Shown here: positions 22,691 through 25,670 of the stretch, in pieces | Numbering within the stretch: the stretch's first letter is position 1 | How the letters are laid out: every line of letters begins with the position of its first letter | Source: an uncultured Clostridia bacterium | GTDB taxonomy: Bacteria; Bacillota; Clostridia; Oscillospirales; Oscillospiraceae | Assembly (NCBI GenBank): GCA_946539175.1 | Contig: CAMNHH010000008.1 | Coordinates: forward strand, 1-25,670 | Length of the DNA: 25,670 bases | Reading direction: 5' to 3' | Position numbers and translations under genes: made by a program | Notes under the pieces: generated by a model | Database searches by the model: none | The model's input: only the letters and a program-made list of their open reading frames with translations | Told to the model about the DNA's origin: nothing

Positions 22691-23164
22691 TCACTGATAT
22701 AGACGCTCCGACCCGCAAAACGGTTGACAGTTTACGTCAAAATCATAAACGCAAATTTCACGTTCTTCGTCCAGTCCGAGGCCTTTGGGGGGCTTGACGA
22801 TCTCCGCAAGACTGCCCCCTGCATATTCGCAGGATTTCCGGGAGGCAATATTATCCGTGGCGCAGCTGACGTACAAGTGCGAAAAGCCGTGCTTCCTCGC
22901 CAGCTCCAGCAGAATGATGATCGCTTTTCCGGCATAGTGATGCCCGCGATATGCCTCTTCCACCTGATACCCGATATTTCCGGCGTAATACGTGTAGTCG
23001 TTGTGCCCTACCCGAAAATCGCACCAGCCCGCGGTCCTTCCGTCGGCGCCGCAGATCCGAAAATAATACACCGGCAGATGATTGCGGGATGGGTCGCTGT
23101 CGCAGGTATGATGAAGCATCAGCCGCACGTCTTCATATTTGAGATCACCGGTATCAAAAAACAT
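22691..23164 (-). CDS. GNAT-family N-acetyltransferase
   Basis: 157 residues from ATG 23164, which has GGAGG 6 nt upstream; a TTG eight codons earlier lacks one. The fold is visible as CDFRVGHNDYTYYAGNIGYQV (beta strands), then the acetyl-CoA loop VEEAYRGHHYAGKAI (the R/Q-x-x-G-x-A/G-like motif), ARKHGFSHLYVSCATDNIASRKSC and a late YDFDV. It transfers an acetyl group from acetyl-CoA to an unknown amine. It stands alone, bounded by a palindrome cluster upstream and a terminator downstream; no promoter was clear. Confidence 0.88.
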   Translation of the reverse strand: MFFDTGDLKYEDVRLMLHHTCDSDPSRNHLPVYYFRICGADGRTAGWCDFRVGHNDYTYYAGNIGYQVEEAYRGHHYAGKAIIILLELARKHGFSHLYVSCATDNIASRKSCEYAGGSLAEIVKPPKGLGLDEEREICVYDFDVNCQPFCGSERLYQ

Positions 23165-23202
23165 GGAAGCCTCCAGATTGCAGTCCAAACGACAGCCAAA
23201 AG

Positions 23203-23376
23203 CGGCGCCCCCTACAGCGCGGACGTGGGTGTCCTCCGTAGGGAGGCATCCCCTGATGCCTCCTGCCGCCGCGCCGCGGCGGCGTCATTGCCTGCGGCAA
23301 TGACAGGAGCGATGAAGACATCGCTCCCTACGACCGGTCAGGCGCCTCGGGCGGGCGGCCAATGGCCGCCCCTACA
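23203..23376. repeat. Cluster of five GC-rich palindromes (composite REP/BIME-like element)
   Basis: Back-to-back hairpins: GGAGGCATC/GATGCCTCC (23242-23263), GCCGCC/GGCGGC (23265-23283), GTCATTGCC/GGCAATGAC (23284-23304), GGAGCGATG/CATCGCTCC (23306-23327) and GGGCGGCC/GGCCGCCC (23353-23371). GTAGGG at 23238 and CCCTAC at 23326 bracket the first four; further CCCCTAC sequences sit at 23210-23216 and 23369-23375. The stems are exact, so the structure is real; its class is inferred. It separates the GNAT gene from the HEYGH protein gene and overlaps the end of the latter. Confidence 0.85.
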
Positions 23377-23828
23377 GGCGCGGGCGGTTTTTTCCGCCCT
23401 TTCGGCATCGGCACGGCTTTTTGGGCAAAGCGCCTGCCCAGCCGGGTGGCGGAGCGCTCCGGGTAGACGGAGTAGTAGTCAATGTGTCGCTCCCGGCGGC
23501 GGCGCTTCAGGGCGGGGGCCCCGGCCCAGATGACGGAGGGCAGGCCCACCGTCAGCAGGTAGAGGGGGCCGAAAATCAGAGATTGAATGGTGTGGCCGTA
23601 CTCATGGGCCAGCAGCGCCCGGTCCGCCGGGGTCCAGCTGGGGTGCATGAAGAGGAAGCTGCCCATGGACATGGAGCCGGAGCGCTGGGTCCAGACCAGG
23701 CCGAAGGCGCCCTGATAGCGGAAGCTGGGGCAGCCCCTTGCCCGGTAGTACAGATAAATGACAAGACCCACCAGATTCTGGGGCAGGCCCCAGGTCCATT
23801 GGCAGAGCAGATAGAGCAGCCGCTTCAT
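23328..23828 (-). CDS. HEYGH-motif metalloprotease-like membrane protein, C-terminus altered by repeat
   Basis: 166 residues. A hydrophobic N-terminus (about 4-28), then LVWTQRSGSMSMGSFLFMHP, a zinc-type motif AHEYGHTIQS with His75, Glu76 and His79, a second hydrophobic stretch (FGPLYLLTVGLPSVIWAG) and a basic region ALKRRRRERHIDYYSVYPERSA. HExxH suggests a metallopeptidase or a degenerate relative; function unknown. Roughly the last sixteen residues (GAAIGRPPEAPDRS and just before) are encoded by the palindrome cluster, so the native end was probably replaced. The ATG directly abuts the ddh stop (0 nt), so it is likely co-translated with ddh. Confidence 0.72.
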   Translation of the reverse strand: MKRLLYLLCQWTWGLPQNLVGLVIYLYYRARGCPSFRYQGAFGLVWTQRSGSMSMGSFLFMHPSWTPADRALLAHEYGHTIQSLIFGPLYLLTVGLPSVIWAGAPALKRRRRERHIDYYSVYPERSATRLGRRFAQKAVPMPKGRKKPPAPVGAAIGRPPEAPDRS

Positions 23829-24815
23829 TTACAGCAGATGGGCCCGGAGCTCCTCGGCGGGGAGGGGACTGAGCCAGGCGGGAGGAACGTCCAGGATGGT
23901 CTTGCAGCCGGTCATGCCCGCCAGGTGCATCCGATGGACGGCCCGGGCGCAGGCGGCCAGCACGGAGCCGGTGAACTCCGGGTTGGAGTCCAGCTGCAGG
24001 GAGAACTCGATGGTTTCCTTGTGTTCTCCGTCAAAGCCCGTCACGCCGCCCCGCAGCACGGAGCCCCCGTGGGGCAGACCCGCGTGATCCCGGGCCAGCT
24101 CCTCGGCGCTGATGAAGGTGACGCTGGTGTCGTACTCGTCAAAGTAGTAGGGCATGGTCTTGATCTCCCGCTCAATGCGGGCCTTGTCGGCCCCCTCGGC
24201 GGCCACGACGTAACACTCCCGCAGGTGTTTGTCCCGGGCCGTCAGCTCCGGCTGCTCGCCCCGGCGCACGGCGTCCACCGCCGCCTGGATGGGTACGGTG
24301 TACTGCCGGGCGTCCACCACGCCCGCAATGCGGCGGATGGCGTCGGAGTGGCCCTGGCTGACGCCCCGGCCCCAGAAGGTCTCATCCTTGCCCTGGGGCA
24401 GCACGGCGCCGGCATAGACCCGGGCCAGAGAGAAGAGGCCGGGATCCCAGCCGCAGGAGATCAGCCCCACGGTACCGGCGGCCTTGGCGGCGGCGTCCAC
24501 CGCGGCGAAGTGCTGGGGGATCTTCTTATGGGTGTCGAAGCTGTCCACCACGTTGAACAGGGAAGCGTATTGGGGCGTCTGAACGGGCAGGTCCGTGGCG
24601 CTGCCGCCGCAGAGAATCAGCACGTCCACCCGGTCCCTCCAGGCGGGCAGCTCCTCCGCGGGTACTGCGGGGACGCCGGGGGTATGCAGGGTCAGGGAAG
24701 CGGGATCTCGCCGGGTGAACACGGCGGCCAGCTCCAGGTCTTTGTTTTGGGCGATGGCAGCCTCCACGCCCTTGCCGAGATTGCCGTAGCCGAGAATCGC
24801 AATGCGGGTTTTCAT
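23829..24815 (-). CDS. ddh: meso-Diaminopimelate D-dehydrogenase
   Basis: 328 residues, normal for Ddh. It makes meso-diaminopimelate from tetrahydrodipicolinate, ammonia and NADPH in one step, bypassing the acyl-intermediate branches, for lysine and peptidoglycan. Visible are the NADPH-binding IAILGYGNLGKGVEAAI, then VFTRRDP, ILCGGSATDLP, VVDSFDTH, LISCGWDPGLFSL and the substrate region GRGVSQGHSDAIRRI. ATG 24815 is chosen for GGAGG 8 nt upstream and the standard N-terminus; an in-frame ATG five codons earlier overlaps that site. dapB is 64 nt upstream on the same strand, with a hairpin between. Confidence 0.95.
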   Translation of the reverse strand: MKTRIAILGYGNLGKGVEAAIAQNKDLELAAVFTRRDPASLTLHTPGVPAVPAEELPAWRDRVDVLILCGGSATDLPVQTPQYASLFNVVDSFDTHKKIPQHFAAVDAAAKAAGTVGLISCGWDPGLFSLARVYAGAVLPQGKDETFWGRGVSQGHSDAIRRIAGVVDARQYTVPIQAAVDAVRRGEQPELTARDKHLRECYVVAAEGADKARIEREIKTMPYYFDEYDTSVTFISAEELARDHAGLPHGGSVLRGGVTGFDGEHKETIEFSLQLDSNPEFTGSVLAACARAVHRMHLAGMTGCKTILDVPPAWLSPLPAEELRAHLL

Positions 24816-24830
24816 AGATAACACCTCCAA

Positions 24831-24863
24831 AAAGAATATCGGGCGGCATGGGCAATGCCGCCC
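24831..24863 (-). terminator. Hairpin between dapB and ddh, attenuator- or REP-like
   Basis: GGGCGGCAT (24841-24849) pairs perfectly with ATGCCGCCC (24855-24863), loop of five. On the minus strand ATTCTTTTT follows, as for an intrinsic terminator. It would partly cut transcription from dapB into ddh. The GGGCGGC core resembles the palindrome at 23353-23371, so it could instead be another repeat copy. Confidence 0.6.
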
Positions 24864-24879
24864 GTGGGTTTCTTGGGTT

Positions 24880-25623
24880 TTACTGTAAAATGCCGTTCAG
24901 AATGCTCTGCATGTCGTAGAGCCCGGGCGCCATGGTGGTCACCCACTGGGCGGCGGTGAGAGCGCCTTCCGCGAAGAGGGCCCGGTCATGGGCCTCGTGG
25001 CGGAGGGTCAGGGTCTGGGTGTCGGTGCAGACGTGGATCTCGTGGACTCCCACCACGTTGCCCATCCGCAGGGAATGGACGCCGATGTCGGCGGGGTCCC
25101 GCTTGCCGTTCTCGTGGCGGCCGATCACCAGGCGGCTGCCGGGCCGCACGGACTGGACCGCCTGGGCCAGGGTTAGGGCGGTGCCACTGGGCACGTCCAG
25201 CTTCCGGTTGTGGTGGGCCTCCACGATCTCAATGTCCGCGTCCGGGAAGGCCTTGGCGGCCTGCCGGGCCAGGGCGGTCAGCACCACGATGCCCAGGGAG
25301 AAATTGCTGGCAAAGAGCACCGGAACGGTCTGAGCCGCCGCCCGGATGGCTGCCAGCTCCTCCTCCGTCTGGCCCGTGGTGGCGATCACCAGGGGCAGCC
25401 GCCGGGCGGCGGCGTAGGCGGTCAGGGCCTTGGTCAAGCTGTGGTGGGAAAAGTCTACGATGCAGTCGGCGGGGCCGCTGTAGTCCGTCAGCGCGACGTA
25501 GGCCTCGCCGTCCTTGGCCATGGGGTCCACGGGGATCAGATCCGCGTCGGGCAGCTTCTCCCGGAAGACCCGCCGCACCACCTGGCCCATGCGCCCGCAG
25601 GCGCCGTGAATGATGTATTTCAT
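24880..25623 (-). CDS. dapB: 4-Hydroxy-tetrahydrodipicolinate reductase
   Basis: 247 residues from ATG 25623 with GGAGG 5 nt upstream; an in-frame ATG four codons earlier overlaps that site. It reduces hydroxy-tetrahydrodipicolinate with NAD(P)H, giving the substrate of Ddh encoded next. Motifs: YIIHGACGRMGQVVRR (nucleotide site), DFSHHSLTKAL, ATTGQTEEEL, ASNFSLGIVVL, the catalytic/substrate signature EAHHNRKLDVPSGTALTLA, and VVGVHEIHVCTDTQTLTL. dapB and ddh together form the dehydrogenase variant of the lysine pathway; dapA and other steps may lie beyond the window end. Confidence 0.96.
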   Translation of the reverse strand: MKYIIHGACGRMGQVVRRVFREKLPDADLIPVDPMAKDGEAYVALTDYSGPADCIVDFSHHSLTKALTAYAAARRLPLVIATTGQTEEELAAIRAAAQTVPVLFASNFSLGIVVLTALARQAAKAFPDADIEIVEAHHNRKLDVPSGTALTLAQAVQSVRPGSRLVIGRHENGKRDPADIGVHSLRMGNVVGVHEIHVCTDTQTLTLRHEAHDRALFAEGALTAAQWVTTMAPGLYDMQSILNGILQ

Positions 25624-25645
25624 GTTTTCCTCCAATGATTGTGGC

Positions 25646-25666
25646 AGCGGCGCACAGCTTGCGCCG
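25646..25666. repeat. REP-like palindrome upstream of dapB
   Basis: CGGCGCA (25648-25654) pairs with TGCGCCG (25660-25666) around CAGCT. It shares the 12-mer AGCGGCGCACAG with 22536-22547. It sits 13 nt before the dapB ribosome site and runs to the window edge, so it may be the end of a larger element. Confidence 0.55.
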
Positions 25667-25670
25667 TCCA

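Noticed and set aside
23421..24821. 466-codon plus-strand open frame over ddh and the HEYGH gene
   Set aside because: Gly/Gln/Val-rich shadow of two recognised minus-strand genes.
1..25670. CRISPR array, tRNA or rRNA genes, prophage, replication origin
   Set aside because: No regularly spaced repeats, cloverleaf, rRNA core sequence, phage structural genes or DnaA-box cluster was seen by eye.

Overview
The window looks like a chromosomal segment of a GC-rich, strictly fermentative Gram-positive anaerobe of the class Clostridia, most like the Oscillospiraceae/Flavonifractor group. The reasons are AGGAGG-type ribosome binding sites, sigma-A promoters with extended -10 boxes, AdhE, an electron-bifurcating-type [FeFe] hydrogenase, Rex, DUF3842, and the meso-diaminopimelate dehydrogenase route to lysine. 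The family placement is inference from gene content, not from a database search. No rRNA, tRNA, CRISPR array, prophage or intact transposase was seen.

Region 1 (1-12993, plus strand) is one long, tightly packed redox cluster: a GltA/NfnB-type flavoprotein (cut by the window start), NAD kinase, the NADH-sensing repressor Rex, bifunctional AdhE, an APH-fold kinase-like protein, a small [2Fe-2S] protein, a HydS-type sensory [FeFe] hydrogenase with a PAS domain, a SpoIIE/PP2C phosphatase with an unassigned C-terminal domain, and the trimeric hydrogenase HydC-HydB-HydA. Together these cover NAD(P)(H) interconversion, NADH sensing, NADH disposal to ethanol, NADH/ferredoxin disposal to H2, and a probable H2 or redox sensor with a phosphatase output. 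Rex has no ATG/GTG/TTG start in frame although its N-terminal domain is intact.

Region 2 (13049-16808, plus) has a terminator, a promoter and a MATE transporter-methyltransferase-DUF3842 operon. A strong promoter then drives a 118-nt structured leader ending in an intrinsic terminator, ahead of two small membrane proteins of unknown function. Region 3 (16869-19584, plus) has two separate iron-dependent alcohol dehydrogenases. The first has its own leader with a terminator-like hairpin. The second (FucO-like) has an 11-bp-period direct repeat at its promoter and a classic terminator.

Region 4 (19585-23164, minus) carries DUF2975, a YozG-like HTH regulator and a multi-spanning DUF4153/DUF4173 protein, expressed from a near-consensus promoter. 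A 159-bp MITE-like element sits at the HTH stop codon and a small frameshifted gene relic lies beside it. A GNAT acetyltransferase follows. Region 5 (23203-25670, minus) has a dense cluster of palindromes running into the 3' end of a HEYGH metalloprotease-like membrane protein gene, then ddh and dapB of lysine/peptidoglycan biosynthesis. REP-like hairpins recur between and upstream of these genes.
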